Source: Mantis religiosa (Eukaryota > Arthropoda > Insecta > Mantodea > Mantidae). From it: a stretch of DNA of 64,000 bases. Within the stretch, counting starts at the first letter, position 1. Every line of letters starts with the position of its first letter. The notes under the pieces are model-generated. The model saw only the letters and a program-made list of their open reading frames with translations. It did no database searches and was not told where the DNA came from. The stretch is taken from contig CM060947.1 of assembly GCA_030765055.1 (NCBI GenBank), forward strand, positions 106,312,564-106,376,563, read 5' to 3'. Below are positions 21,784 to 32,995 of the stretch, piece after piece. The position numbers were made by a program, and so were the translations under genes.

Positions 21784-22027
21784 TATTAAATTATAGATGA
21801 GTCGTATTTATTACACATCGCTTCACTTGCGTACCTATATTGAGGACATGTTTCGCGAACCATCATTTGCATCGTCAGAGATTAGAGCCGACGATGCGAA
21901 CAATGGTTCGCGAAACATTTCCTCAATATAGGTACACAAGTGAAGCCGATGTGAAATAAATATGACTCACCTATAATTTAATAATTATTTCGCTTCACTG
22001 TGGTGTTCCAATACAGTTAAATTTCAA
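21784..22027. repeat. PLE-associated palindromic unit, copy 3
   Basis: Arms 21784-21876 and 21890-21982 are near reverse complements around a 13-base loop. They contain GATGAGTCGTATTTATTACA, a GAGGACATGTTTCGCGAACC block and GCATCGTC. The following bases to 22027 (CGCTTCACTGTGGTGTTCCA and AATACAGTTAAAT) are the reverse complement of the start of the insertion at 7641. So the complete unit is present here on the minus strand. Confidence 0.75.
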
Positions 22028-23912
22028 TAAACTGAAAGTGTGTTTGATGACAGAATTATTAGTAGAGATTAACCTTGGTAATCCAACCTAACCCCTTCAT
22101 CTCTAGGGTAAATTAAAATATAAAGTGTATAAAACTAACCCTTGAACTATGTAAGAATTAAAACAAAATATCCACCAGGAAATAGCTAGCATAATTCATT
22201 ATGAACTATGGTGAGTGATGGGTAATTTTCTAAAGAGGCTCCAAAAATATATGGATAACAACAGCGGCCAATTTTAGCACCCACTTCCATAAGTTGCTAA
22301 TAAAATCTTTAAAAATACCTTTAAAAATGTTGTGTGGTTGCATCTGCACCATCCCATTATAGCCACATCAATAATGCAAACAGGAAAGCCACCATGCACC
22401 AGTTCCTACTTCATTGGCTCTCCCAGTATATGGTTTATTCCATCACTGAACCATTCCATCCTCATAACCAGTGAAGAAAATCTTGCTTTCTACATCTTGG
22501 ATTTTGTACTCTAAAATGCTTCTTGGTGTTCTCGAGTTTTTAATTTGTTCTAAATATTCTTTCCAGTGACCTTATTTTGTAAAAGTTGGTATTTTAATCT
22601 AAAAATATTTAACTTTACCCCAACTTTTGTGCTTTCCTATTTATCCATTCCACTATATTCCCTCCACAGCTCTTAAGAATCTGTTTTCAGCTGCTTCTAT
22701 CATATCTTTGTCTGGTCAAATTGAAAACTCGGAATGGATTATAAACATCACTTAAACTTCATCTGCATCTCTTTCCTTGCCTTTTTTTTAAGTTTCTTCT
22801 TATAGTACGGCACAATTGTTATATTTGTTTAATCTTATATCTAAATCTGCATTTCCTCTGAGTATAATGTTATATCCTAAATATTAAATGTGTTTAATTC
22901 TTTGATAATTTTATTGCTGGTTATAATATTAGATCTCATGAACTGCCATTGAATGCCATTATTTTTTTCAGTTATTTACACATATATGTATACTATACGT
23001 CTTTATTATTTACTTCACCATACACACTACAACCAAGACAACAATTTTGTTAACAGATGGACACAACAAGTTCACTTTATAATGAGAACAGAAAACATTA
23101 ATCTGCAATGCCTCAGATTTACGTCAACAACTTTCAAGGAATCTTTCATAAACTTGTTGAAGAGATCATTGCTCTAAATAAGCCAAGGGAGAATAAGTGA
23201 GTGTGTGGGGGTTTAAGGGCCTGTTGATGCTTAGGAACCAAGAGAGAGGATCTTTATTTGACGTGACAGTAAAGAAATTGTATTCATGCACTGCAGAAAT
23301 TGAAGAAACCAGACATAAAAAGTAAATGGGTTATCACCAGTATACAAATTTTTCAAAATAGGGCCAAATATTTCCATTTTTTGTGACAATATTTTACCAC
23401 AAAAACCGCAGAAGTAACACCTCCTGGGAGTTTTTTCTCCAATTATAGGGTATCAAAATACTTAAGGTTCATACAGATTGCATTGTAACACCATCTCTTT
23501 CAAATGAAAGAAAAATATTTTGAATATCTACTCATAAAAACTTTGCTTCAAAAACATAAAAATTAGTCAACCTCTGCATAGAGTAATCAAGCAAAAAGTA
23601 GTTAACTTTGTTCTTTTGTTAACCAATTTCAATACAATTTAAAAGGAACAAAAGGTGTTCCAAAATATGCATTGACCATTTCACTGCTAATATAAAATGT
23701 TGAAGTTTATCTTTCATGCTCATTACGTCCACTTAGTTTAGTTTCTTCTTAGTCAGTCCAGGGGTTCACCTGGTTAGGATATCCCAAAATTAACTGTAAA
23801 TTTGAAATGGATTCCACAACTCTCAAAGAGATAGAAGCGATTCTTACCTCATTTAAAATCTCATGGTTAGGGTAACAAAATTACCAAATTGTTAAAATAT
23901 TGCTTAGCAGAT
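22028..23912. other. Intron 1 sequence, nothing recognised
   Basis: About 1.9 kb of AT-rich sequence. Frames of 60-74 codons carry no motif, and no SINE head was seen. Confidence 0.4.
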
Positions 23913-25440
23913 ATGAATAACCCTCTTATCCAAAATTGTAGAAAAAGCTATGCTACTAAGATTTAGTTCGTTTTTGGAGAAGCATAATCTAGTTAACCCT
24001 GCACAAAATGGGTTCTGTAAAGGAAAATCCACAACATCAGCAATTTTTGAGTTTACAGATCATATATTGGAGGCTATTGACAATGATAATAACTGTACAG
24101 GCTTACTAATAGATCTAACCAAGGCATTTGACATGATTCATCATGAAATTCTGTTACAAAAGCTGTACTATTATGGGATAAGGGGAATAGTATGGGATTG
24201 GTTCCAATCATATTTAAAAAATCGGAAACAAATGGTGGAAATCACAAATGTCGATGAGCGGAATGTCGTACGTAATCACTATTCAAAAATGAAAAAAAAT
24301 TAAATATGGAGTTCCCCAGGGAACCATACTAGGACCCGTCCTCTTTTTAATATTCATAAACGACTTCCCAAATTATTTAAATCCAACTCGAGTAACTATG
24401 TTTGCTGACGACACAAATGTTATAATAAAGGGAAATGAAAATGCAAAACACATAACCAGTAAAATTGAAACTTGGTTTGCTGAAAACAAATTGATTATTA
24501 ATACAAACAAATCTTCAGCAATATCATTTTGTCACAAACAAAATAAAAATGTTGGCAAACCTGACATCAATTTGTATGGTGCATGTGTTTCTTATAAGAC
24601 AGAAGCAAATTTTCTGGGAGTATGGATAGATCAGCATTTAGACTGGGAAGCACACATAAAATATCTAGTAATAAAGTTAAATAAATTCTACTTCTCATTA
24701 AGAGTAATAAAAAATGAGTTGTATGCAAGTGACATGAGAACCTTATATTTTGCATATGCAGAAAGTCTAATGAGGTATGGCATTATGTTTTGGGGGGATA
24801 GTAAAGACAGTCACTTGGTTTTTAAAGTACAAAAAAGGATTGTTAGATGCCTAATGTCAGGAAAAAAATATGACTCCTGCAGGAACTTCTTTAAGGAGTT
24901 GAAAATCTTGACTCTGCCCAGTCTGTATATATACTGTTTGCTATGTTATACAAAACAAAACCTTGAAAATTTCACCACAAATAATCAAATACATCATCAT
25001 AACACCAGAGGTAAAACAGACTTAAGAACAATAACACATAGAACTAAACTTTATTCCAAAGGAGTTAGATATTCAGCAGTCACTCTGTATAATAAACTAC
25101 CGGCCAATCTGAAAAATATAAAATCCATGAGGTGTTTCAAACTATCGTTGAAAGAAATTTTATTAAGTGATTCATATTATGTTATAAGTGAATTTCTAGA
25201 TACACTGTAGCTGGCCATATAATTGTATATATTTGTGATGCATTTTAAATGCTGTGTAGTTGTAGAGCCATGCAACTATATATATTTATGAGTTCATGCT
25301 TAGATCTTATTAATTACACTTGATGCAACTTATTTTTTATTTTTATACTTATATTATTTGTATTGTTCTAAATATTTGTATTGACGTATCCAATGTCATT
25401 GTATTGACTTAACGGATGAATAAAACTACTACTTAGTCAT
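23913..25440 (+). pseudogene. 5'-truncated non-LTR retrotransposon (LINE A)
   Basis: Frame 1 (to 24303) reads LLSKIVEKAM, NPAQNGFCKGKSTTSAIFEF and LLIDLTKAFDMIHHEILLQK. A frameshift near 24300 is followed by YGVPQGTILGPVLFLIFIND. The next frame (24398-25210) has MFADDTNVIIKG with the FADD catalytic box, then NKLIINTNKS, FLGVWID and a C-terminal HHHNTRGKTDL...YNKLPANLK block. This is the Jockey/CR1-like RT order. No endonuclease is present. A 3' UTR with TATTTGTA-type repeats ends in GATGAATAAAACTACTACT. Confidence 0.88.
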
Positions 25441-25705
25441 ATATGCAATAATTTTCTCTCATCATTTCGAGGTAAAATTAAATACATAACTGTCTCTATT
25501 CAAAAATGGAGACAAAAACGTTACTTGCAATTATAAGGCCATCTCCTTCTTGATTGCACAAAGTAGTATATTAAATAACATGCTTATATCATCCCAGTTT
25601 GGATTTAGAAAAGGGATGTCAACTGAAAATGTAACATACCTGTTTACTTCTGAATTAGTATCAGCTATGGTTAAAAAAAGACTACCATTAGGTAGGTATA
25701 TTTTG

Positions 25706-25740
25706 TAATTTACGTCCTCCAATGTTAAGTCATATAGGAG
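25706..25740 (-). mobile_element. 35 bp SINE family 1 stub in LINE B
   Basis: Only the last 35 bases of SINE family 1 (minus orientation: CTCCTATATGACTTAACATT, then GGAGGACGTAAATTA) lie between TATATTTTG repeats at 25697-25705 and 25741-25749. It looks like an extremely 5'-truncated insertion. Confidence 0.7.
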
Positions 25741-25920
25741 TATATTTTGTGATCTGGTTAAACATTAGACAGTACAGATCACAATCTCTTTCAGCATAAG
25801 TTTAAAATTTTGCAGTTTCAAAGAGATCTCTATAAATTGGTTCAGGTCTTATTTATCAAACAGAATCCAGCAAATTAGGATAAATGGTTATGATTCAGAA
25901 CCAGGTATGACTACTAAAGG

Positions 25921-26191
25921 TGGCCGCGCCGTGGATCAGTGGTTAGACCGCTTGGCTCTCACCAAGGCGGCCCGGGTTTGATCCCAGACGACCGCAAAGT
26001 GAGATTTGTGGTGGACAACATGGCACTGGGGCGGGTTTTCTCCGGGACCTCCGGTTTCCCCCGCCATCTCATTCCACCGGTGCTCCATCTTCATCTCATG
26101 TATCATCAGTATCACCACCTGTGGTGCCGTATGTAGTAAAAGCGGGCGTTAAACACTGCACATACTGCACGCACGCACACACACACACACA

Positions 26192-26229
<38 letters not shown>

Positions 26230-26235
26230 ACACAC
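25921..26235 (+). mobile_element. tRNA-derived SINE family 2, copy a
   Basis: The head has GGATCAGTGGTTAGACCGCT (A box) and CGGGTTTGATCCC (B box). A GC-rich body follows (GGGCGGGTTTTCTCCGGGAC, CACCGGTGCTCCATCTTCAT), then GTAAAAGCGGGCGTTAAACA and a (CA)n tail at 26168-26237. A perfect 11 bp TSD, ACTACTAAAGG, lies at 25910-25920 and 26236-26246. Confidence 0.9.
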
Positions 26236-26465
26236 ACTACTAAAGGTATCCACAAGGCTCTATACGTAGACCATTGTTATTTTTAGTATAATGGCTTGCC
26301 ATGTAACCTTAGCAAGGAGTCAATAGCCATGCTATTTGCAGATGATACTAATATACTTACTATCTGAAAAGTCACATGCAGTTGAGAGACATTGTCAATA
26401 AAGCAATTGAGCAGCTCAACTTTTGGTTTGAAACAAATACATTATTTAACTATGATAAAACAAAC

Positions 26466-26760
26466 CTTTTTTGTTCCATTTATATCCCACCTTTAATTGC
26501 AATGGTCATATCAGCAACCGTTCTCCTTTGGAACATATTGCCTATATTGGCAATGGTGTTAACTTGTAAACGTTAGGTTGTAGGTACTTTAGATTTTAAG
26601 ATCACACACACATTCGCACTCTCATTCAAACTTTCGGACTCTGGGGAAGATGGGAAATCATCTTGGTTGGAGAAAAATCTCCACCTCCAGTCAGGAATCG
26701 AATCCAGGACCCCTTGCACAGCAGGCATGTGCTCTACTGCCTGAACTATGGGGCCAGCCC
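26466..26760 (-). mobile_element. tRNA-derived SINE family 5, copy b
   Basis: Same family as 11314-11593. On the minus strand GGGCTGGCCCCATAGTTCAG precedes a GGATTCGATTCC-type B box and a body with AAGATGATTTCCCATCTTCC. An AAACAAAC TSD lies at 26458-26465 and 26761-26768. Confidence 0.88.
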
Positions 26761-27509
26761 AAACAAACTTTAATCAATCTAAAGTAAAGTATAAATGGGT
26801 AATTAAATTAACAATCGGATGCAACAAGCATGCTATAAGTAAAAAAACCTGATACAAGAGCCGTGCTACCAAAGTTTAGCTATGCTAGCTTTGCTTTAAG
26901 AAACTTCAAATATCTGCTTAACCAAAATGCCTGAGCAGCATTTTTACATATTTCCACTCCCTGTTACCCATCATTCCCGCAGGTCCTTATTTAAAACTCA
27001 AAATATTTTTACTTTTGCTGGTGAATACATGTTTTCTCTAGTAAGCTATCTTCTTCACAACAAAGGTGATCTGCAGAGACCAGCAAAGAGCTTAAATCTG
27101 CTCCAGAAAAAATGTTACTATTCTGCAATAAAAATGTACAATAACCTTCCATGTTTCTTAAAACTAATATGTAGCCCTAATCAACATTAAATCTTCAAGA
27201 AATGCTTAGTCATTTTTATACACTCGATTCCCATATAACATGTTGGAATTCTTTTATATCCCATTCAATAGGTTAATTTTCAGTTCTTGAGTACATTGCA
27301 TGTGAAGGTGATTTGATGATTTACATGATTTTAGTCTATTGTGATGTGTATTAAGATGTTGATGCCTGAACGGTGTTGCTTTACAAATAGAATGTAAGAG
27401 AAGATAACAATAAAGGGCCAGTACTAGTGGTGATAGGTGTATTTCTAGTAGTGATGCATTTACATAACATTGTGACATGTGTGAAATGCTCAATGTTTCT
27501 GAGTTTTAC

Positions 27510-27705
27510 TCGCAGTGGAGTTCCAATGAACAAGCGAATGAACAAAGAAAGGAACTAGCTTACTGATCCCAAGGTCACAAGTTCAATCTGACCCGACTAG
27601 TAATATTTATATATGTTTAAATGCAACGACCCCTTGTCAATAGATTTACTGGCATGTGAAACAATTCCTACAGGATGAAACTCCAGCACATCAATTGCAC
27701 TGATA
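27510..27705 (+). repeat. Degenerate SINE with CAATAGATTTACTGGCATG core, copy 3
   Basis: A tRNA-like remnant (GGTCACAAGTTCAATCTGAC) is followed by TTTAAATGCAACGACCCC, TCAATAGATTTACTGGCATG and ATTCCTACAGGATGAAACTC. It matches 16445-16640 and the minus strand of 3030-3125. Confidence 0.55.
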
Positions 27706-28242
27706 TGATCATGACAATTCACTGTCTTAAACAAAATAATGTTGTATTTTGGTTTCTTCTTCTCGTGTGCCTGGGATATAATGGCTGTCCTCAAACTATA
27801 TATAAGCTCTGCTCATTTTCTTGAAATAGTGCTGCATAAACTGGCATAGCGCATACTGCTAGCAGGATGCAGACTATGTCAAGATCTGAATTGTCAAATG
27901 TCAAGAATCTGAATCATTGTGACTCTATATATTAACTACACATGATTTAATAGGTCCAAATAACATCTTTCTCTCGCAAAGTGAAATTAAAAAAAGTTTC
28001 AACATTGTCAATAACAGTGCTTAAAATTACTTCAATTATGAAACACACTGTTTATGCATGTCATGGTCATTGGTGAACGACATTTTCTATAGTGAAAAGA
28101 TTTGTGACAATACGTATACAATTTTATATGAAAAATAAACTTTTAAAATGAGAAGTAGCTCAGAATACCCGCCTAATTTGAGGTTGTAAAGCCATATGGT
28201 ATCAATAACACAACGTTACACATGAATGCAAGTTCTATTTAC
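27706..28242. other. Start of proposed intron 1, nothing recognised
   Basis: AT-rich sequence just downstream of the proposed exon 1 donor. No repeat or gene was recognised. Confidence 0.35.
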
Positions 28243-28248
28243 CTCCAT
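28243..28248 (-). CDS. Cdk5rap3: CDK5RAP3 orthologue, proposed exon 1 (Met-Glu)
   Basis: On the minus strand ATG GAG is followed at once by a good donor, GTAAATAG. Joined in phase 0 to exon 2 it gives MEEQHIPIDI, the expected start of the family (human MEDHQHVPIDI). Intron 1 would be 11.1 kb (17109-28242). The exon is far too short to prove by sequence alone and other ATG-donor pairs exist in the 11 kb, so this is a proposal from phase, the residues encoded and the splice signal. Confidence 0.5.
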
Positions 28249-28571
28249 TGCGTTCTTGGGTGTGCAAACACTATCTTATGTTATATGCAAAATGTGACAG
28301 CACTTCACATTCCTTACTGAATTTAAAATACCTGCCCTAAAGCAGGCGACAATTAATGAAACTTTTTAACTTTATAACTAAAATCGCAACTCAAAATTTC
28401 GTCAAGCTTCGGTAAATTTCGTCACAGAACATCAAACTGCCGTACACAATACATTGCTGCCAAAATCTGAAGTCATCCATGAAAATACACTAAGTAAATC
28501 AAATGGCTACAAAATAATTTAAAAGATAGAACATCCATTCTTTATAGTTAATTGTAATTTGATTCAGTAAC
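28249..28571 (-). promoter_or_regulatory. Possible 5' UTR / proximal promoter of CDK5RAP3
   Basis: This is the 320 bases upstream of the proposed start codon, bounded by a SINE whose TSD begins at 28572. I see no TATA box or CpG cluster. If exon 1 is right, transcription must start here or beyond the SINE. The call is purely positional. Confidence 0.2.
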
Positions 28572-28580
28572 ATCAATATG

Positions 28581-29125
28581 AACCAAGCGGGAGAGCTCAG
28601 CGGCTTCGTCTAGGGTCTGGAGGACCGAGTTCGATTCCTATGGCCGACCTACCTGACCCAAGGGCTGTTTCGGACGTTACCCTGGTCACCAGGCGAATGC
28701 TGGGTATGTTAATTATATTCTTCGAATTTCCTGACCCTCCATTTCATGTGTATTATCATTTCACATCATCTCTCCTCTGGTGGTCTCTTTAAGGGTAGGA
28801 GTGTCGGCGGGTGTCTCGGTGGTGCTTGGCAGGATAATATCTCTGAGTAAAACTTCTTCCTCCGGTAGGACAGTCTCCGATCTCCGAGCCCAGCCTAGTA
28901 AGCCCGTTTCCGGACCGCAGTCGGGTGAGCTGTCGGTTGTGCTGGCATTCCGGGGAGTTTCCAACTGGTGATGTGTAGCGACCCTGCCCTCTGCACTGTC
29001 GTGGCTCCTTGGGACGACTATCCTTTGTTTCTTCTCGCCTCATCCTCTCGGGGAAGGGGCACAGGCACAATAGATCAAGGCTGATCGCAGTGCCGAATCC
29101 CCTCCGTACCGTAATCCAATCCAAA
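28581..29125 (+). mobile_element. tRNA-derived SINE family 3 (long), copy a
   Basis: The head ACCAAGCGGGAGAGCTCAGC has B box GAGTTCGATTCCT. The roughly 545 bp body has ACCTACCTGACCCAAGGG, CAGGCGAATGCTGGGTATG, TCTCTGGTGGTCTCTTTAAG-like text and a 3' end ACCGTAATCCAATCC. A 9 bp TSD, ATCAATATG, lies at 28572-28580 and 29126-29134. It sits 330 bp upstream of the proposed CDK5RAP3 start codon. ORFs inside it are chance. Confidence 0.88.
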
Positions 29126-29134
29126 ATCAATATG

Positions 29135-31995
29135 TTATCACTAAATTATGAGAAATAATCAGACTATTGGTTATTATTGTATTCTTAACACTACTATTGC
29201 ATATTTAAAACATAAAATAACACTTTATGTTTGGCTATTCACAAGAAAATTTGAGAAACTGTGCCAGGCAATCTTGCCCCAGCTATTTTTATATCATCTA
29301 TTTATTGCTTTGGTTGACAAATTGTCTACATTGGGACTTTCCTTAACCGGATGTGATGAGCTGACGGTTAGGCATAAGAATTTCTAGCTATTGAAGCCCT
29401 AATTAAAAGGAAATAAGGCCAGGCTGTCACTGCATGCAGGGAGTGCATATACAACAAACCATGCCTCGTAGTCTTCTAACATTTGTACTATAGATAGCAT
29501 TAGGACCGGTTTCTATCTTCTAGCAGTCACCCCTGATCCCGGTAATTTTACAGTTTGAAGTAGAGTGTAGGTAATTTAAAGCTTAAGAATTACTATGCCT
29601 CCTAATACTCTTCAAGAGAATTCCACTCGCTCCCCTACCCTATCCCACACACTCTATTTACTTTTAGCGTTCATTGTTAAAAAGTCATGCATTCAGCTAG
29701 TCCACATCATAAACAATATATTTAGTCTGTAATCTAAAGATAAGCATTCCGACATTTAGGTTATGTAGGTAATATTAAAGTTCAGTGTCTTCCAAGTTCC
29801 AAAGATGATACATGAAAATTTTCAGAAAATTTCACTACCTTAAATTACCTCTTATGTGGAAGTGTTCTTTATTCTTTATTTGCTCAAAAATGGCTCAAAC
29901 CATTTTGATTAAAGTGTCATATATTCAATACATTTTCTTTACTAACAAAATGTGTATCTTGACCTTTTTGAATAACCTGTGAAACAGTCTTCATTCTGAA
30001 TAATCTTAGTAGTGTTCATAAATCTCAAAACAAAAGCAAACAAAAAAAGGAACACAAATTTATATTTTCTGAAATCACAAAGCTTACGTCAAATAAAATG
30101 TGCTGCGGCGTTAACCATTTCCAATATATTCTTTGTTATTGGTTTCAATTTTGAAATACTTATACTTTGTCAAATATTGCTCTCTTGTTCTCGTAATCCT
30201 GCAAAGATGGACTTTAAAGGCAATTATTTAGCGACCCGATTTTTAAGTGCAACTGCATTCTTTTCATATCTATGCAAATGCCTACAGCGAAAATGTAATG
30301 AAAGATTATCTCTGTTAACCTGTTAACAGGAAGCAGATTTAAAATAACGGATTCTTGTACAACCTTATTCAGAATAAGGTTTTACAAGAACGGATAATAT
30401 AATTATTGATAAATCCATGTAGTTCCGCACTGTTGAAATGAATCAAATGCACGACACATTTACGACAACTTTAATTAAAATGCAAACTTCTTTTCCTGAC
30501 TGGGAAAGAAATTTAAAAAATAGTCTTTAGCGTCTTGAACAGTATCAAAATAACTGTCTTGTTGATAGCCTCCATTAAAAGGTGTACACTAAACTTTGTA
30601 ATTCTTGTGTTCCTAGGGAAAATGGCAATAAATTTGCTTCTCTTAGAATGATTTCTATATATCAGCATTCATTTAATAAATAAACGCATTATTTCGATTT
30701 TCTCACGTCTGCCGTAAAATTCACCAGATTTAAGGGAAATGCTTACTGCGTTGGCAATTGTTACTCTACCTATTCGTATACGTTCTGCTAGTCTATATCT
30801 TATTGGTTGATGTAATATGCGAGAGAGGGAGCGGAAGGGAGGGCCACGTGGCTAACGCTAGCAGACGAAATAATTCTGTTTAAGCAATTAACAGAACAGC
30901 TGACAATACCGGCAGTACCACAAGTAGTACGGTGTCATAGAGTTTTGTGGGTTTTGTCCAGCCAAAGCGATTAGAGGTATAGGGAAATACGCAACAGTAA
31001 TTATGTTTCCGTCCTTCTTACTCGAGGAAGAACGTATCAGTTGCCATCACAAAATACCTGATCATGCCAAAATAAATGCAGTTTTACTCAACGACATGGG
31101 CTAGATATGTATATCATGTACTTTGCCTCTGAGAAAACCAGAAAGAACTGCTGATTATTGGAACAAGAAGTAGGGAGATTGATGATTTCTATACGGTAGT
31201 AGCGACAATATCGCCAGTATTCTGTACCATTATTTTAAATGAAAAACTGCCATTGCTGGTCTAAGCGGTAATACATTCCGTTCTACTAAAATTGAACCAT
31301 TGGGACTTGTAATTCACATCTTTAACAGCTGATGTATTGGTTATTTGTTATAAATGTTCTCTATAAATAAACGAATGGTCATAGCTGGGTGCTATTATTA
31401 CTTTAAAGTCGAGACGCTACGCAGAGATGAAACGGTAGGTATGTGACGCCGCATTGCATTTTTGGCATATGTTATTGAAACACATTCAAATATTTATCAT
31501 CGGCGTTACTCAAACTTGGCATGCAGAACTTACTGCCAAAATTTATGGATGGATAGACACTGCGAATCGATTGCTAAACTGTCGCGAGTTGTTTCGGAAT
31601 GAGAGCGGTGTAGGTAATAACGATGGTTGCACAAAGTCGGAGGTAATGGAGTTTTCTCATCAGAGAGCATATTAACTGGCAGGAAAAAAAAGTCATTTTA
31701 AAATAGGTTTATTAATAAATCCAGAAATAGTGGCAGCACACCAAATTCATTTAAATGCTAAATTAAACATTTACACATTAAGTTAATTTTCTGTTAACAG
31801 GAAATAAGTCTGAATATTTTTGTTAATTTACGAGAAATTAAGTTGCGAGAGTGTTTTACGTTTTATTTATATATCTTTTAAAATACAGGATAAAACTGAA
31901 TGTTAAAAATGTATATTATAATAACTATTTATTCCTTATTTTAATGTTACCCAACTGCATTCATAGTTCCATTCTATTTATTTGAAGAGAGAGTA
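29135..31995. other. Intergenic, mostly unrecognised
   Basis: Between the two host genes. It includes a copy of the dispersed repeat described at 54420 (about 29810-30200, with CATTTTGATTAAAGTGTCAT) and a 19 bp-stem hairpin at 30352-30390. A cluster of longer GC-containing words near 30780-30950 (GGGAGGGCCACGTGGCTAAC) could be regulatory. No coding motif was recognised. Confidence 0.4.
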
Positions 31996-32009
31996 CCAAG
32001 AGTACAAAG

Positions 32010-32185
32010 GCGGCTACCGGGGTTAGTGGCGTCACGGTAACGTATGCACCTTTCTTTAGGAAGTCGCAGGTTTGATCCCCGTCAAACCCGTTAACTTGGT
32101 TTTTATTTCACTTCCTAAATCAGGTGAATGCTGAGTCGCTTACTTTCCATTATTTTCTTTCTATCACTTCCCTTTCCATTTCTTT
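32010..32185 (+). repeat. tRNA-like SINE head, unassigned family
   Basis: CCGGGGTTAGTGGCGTCACG and CGCAGGTTTGATCCCCGTC show A- and B-box-like spacing with an inserted TTTCTTTAGG arm. A T-rich tail follows up to the next SINE. No second copy was seen in the window. Confidence 0.4.
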
Positions 32186-32204
32186 AGCTTCTTTCCGTAA
32201 TTAT

Positions 32205-32541
32205 GGTTGGTTGGTTACCAACAATCCCCACAAGGCAACCTTGGCCTTCGTGGTAACCTCGTCCCAACACGTGATGACAGGACCCTTTTCTCAGGTGGAG
32301 GCACCCAGGGGGCGGTATCCATTATCTCCAACAATAGAGTGTTAGTGAAGATGACGGTGAGGCGAGAGGACCTACAGTTTATACCGTGTACTCCGAACCA
32401 CGTTGGACATAAGGGACACTTCACATGTGCTAGACAGAGGTGAAGGCGTGGATAGGGCCAACTTAAAATCTCCAACCCAGAGCTGGGAATGGAACTCGGG
32501 ACCCTTAGCACGGGAGCCGCGAACGAAACAACCCAGCGCCC
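32205..32541 (-). mobile_element. tRNA-derived SINE family 4, copy a
   Basis: On the minus strand the head (TTCGTTCGCGGCTCCCGTGC, then GAGTTCCATTCCC) precedes a 300 bp body with CACGCCTTCACCTCTGTCTA and CCACCTGAGAAAAGGGTCC, ending in AACCAACC. A perfect 15 bp TSD, TCTTTCCGTAATTAT, lies at 32190-32204 and 32542-32556. Confidence 0.9.
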
Positions 32542-32809
32542 TCTTTCCGTAATTATTGTCATTATTAGGACACTCCATTTGCATATCATCTTTTAGATGT
32601 ACTTTCAGGTTCGTGATGTACGGTGATGGCACACAGATGGTGCGGATGCTTGTGCATTGTAAATTCTGATATCGGTGATGAGCGGCTTTGTGTGGTCACT
32701 GCCTGCATTTCAAAGGGAACGCTTGTCGACACTGGACCCGGAAGTGTTAGTGGTTCCGCAGTGGTTCGTGGCGCCGGGATGGAAAATTCTCAGCTCTTGA
32801 AATGAAATA

Positions 32810-32995
32810 CGTAGTGTTTAACGCCCACTTTTACTACATAAGGTACCGCAGGCGGTGACACTGATGATGCATGAAGTGAAGATGGAGCACCGGTGGAATG
32901 AGATGGCAGGGGAAACCGGAGATCCCGTAGAAAATCCGCTACAGCGCCGTGCTGTCCATCACAAATCTCACTTTGCAGTCACCTGGGATCTTAGG
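32810..32995 (-). repeat. SINE family 2, 5'-truncated copy b
   Basis: The reverse complement of the family 2 body is clear: GTTTAACGCCCACTTTTACT, ATGGAGCACCGGTGGAATGA, GCAGGGGAAACCGGAG and ATCACAAATCTCACTTTGC. The tRNA head is missing. No TSD was found. Confidence 0.8.

Larger units (their letters stand above)
25500..27240 (+). pseudogene. 5'-truncated LINE B with three SINE insertions
   Basis: RT fragments read SQFGFRKGMSTENVTYLFTS, then KTLDSTDHNLF, QGSI, HAICR-YY (a ruined FADDT box), QLRDIVNKAIEQLNFWFETN and a C-terminal SRRSLFKTQNIFTFAGEY...YSAIKMYNNLP block. It is interrupted at 25706-25740, 25921-26235 and 26466-26760 by SINEs, each with a target duplication. Many stops show it is old. 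It lies directly behind LINE A in the same orientation. Confidence 0.82.

Noticed and set aside
28761..29130. Several GC-rich open frames
   Set aside because: They lie entirely inside a SINE of family 3 defined by a TSD.
30352..30390. MicroRNA precursor
   Set aside because: The stem is 19 bp with a one-base loop, too short and too tight for Drosha/Dicer processing.
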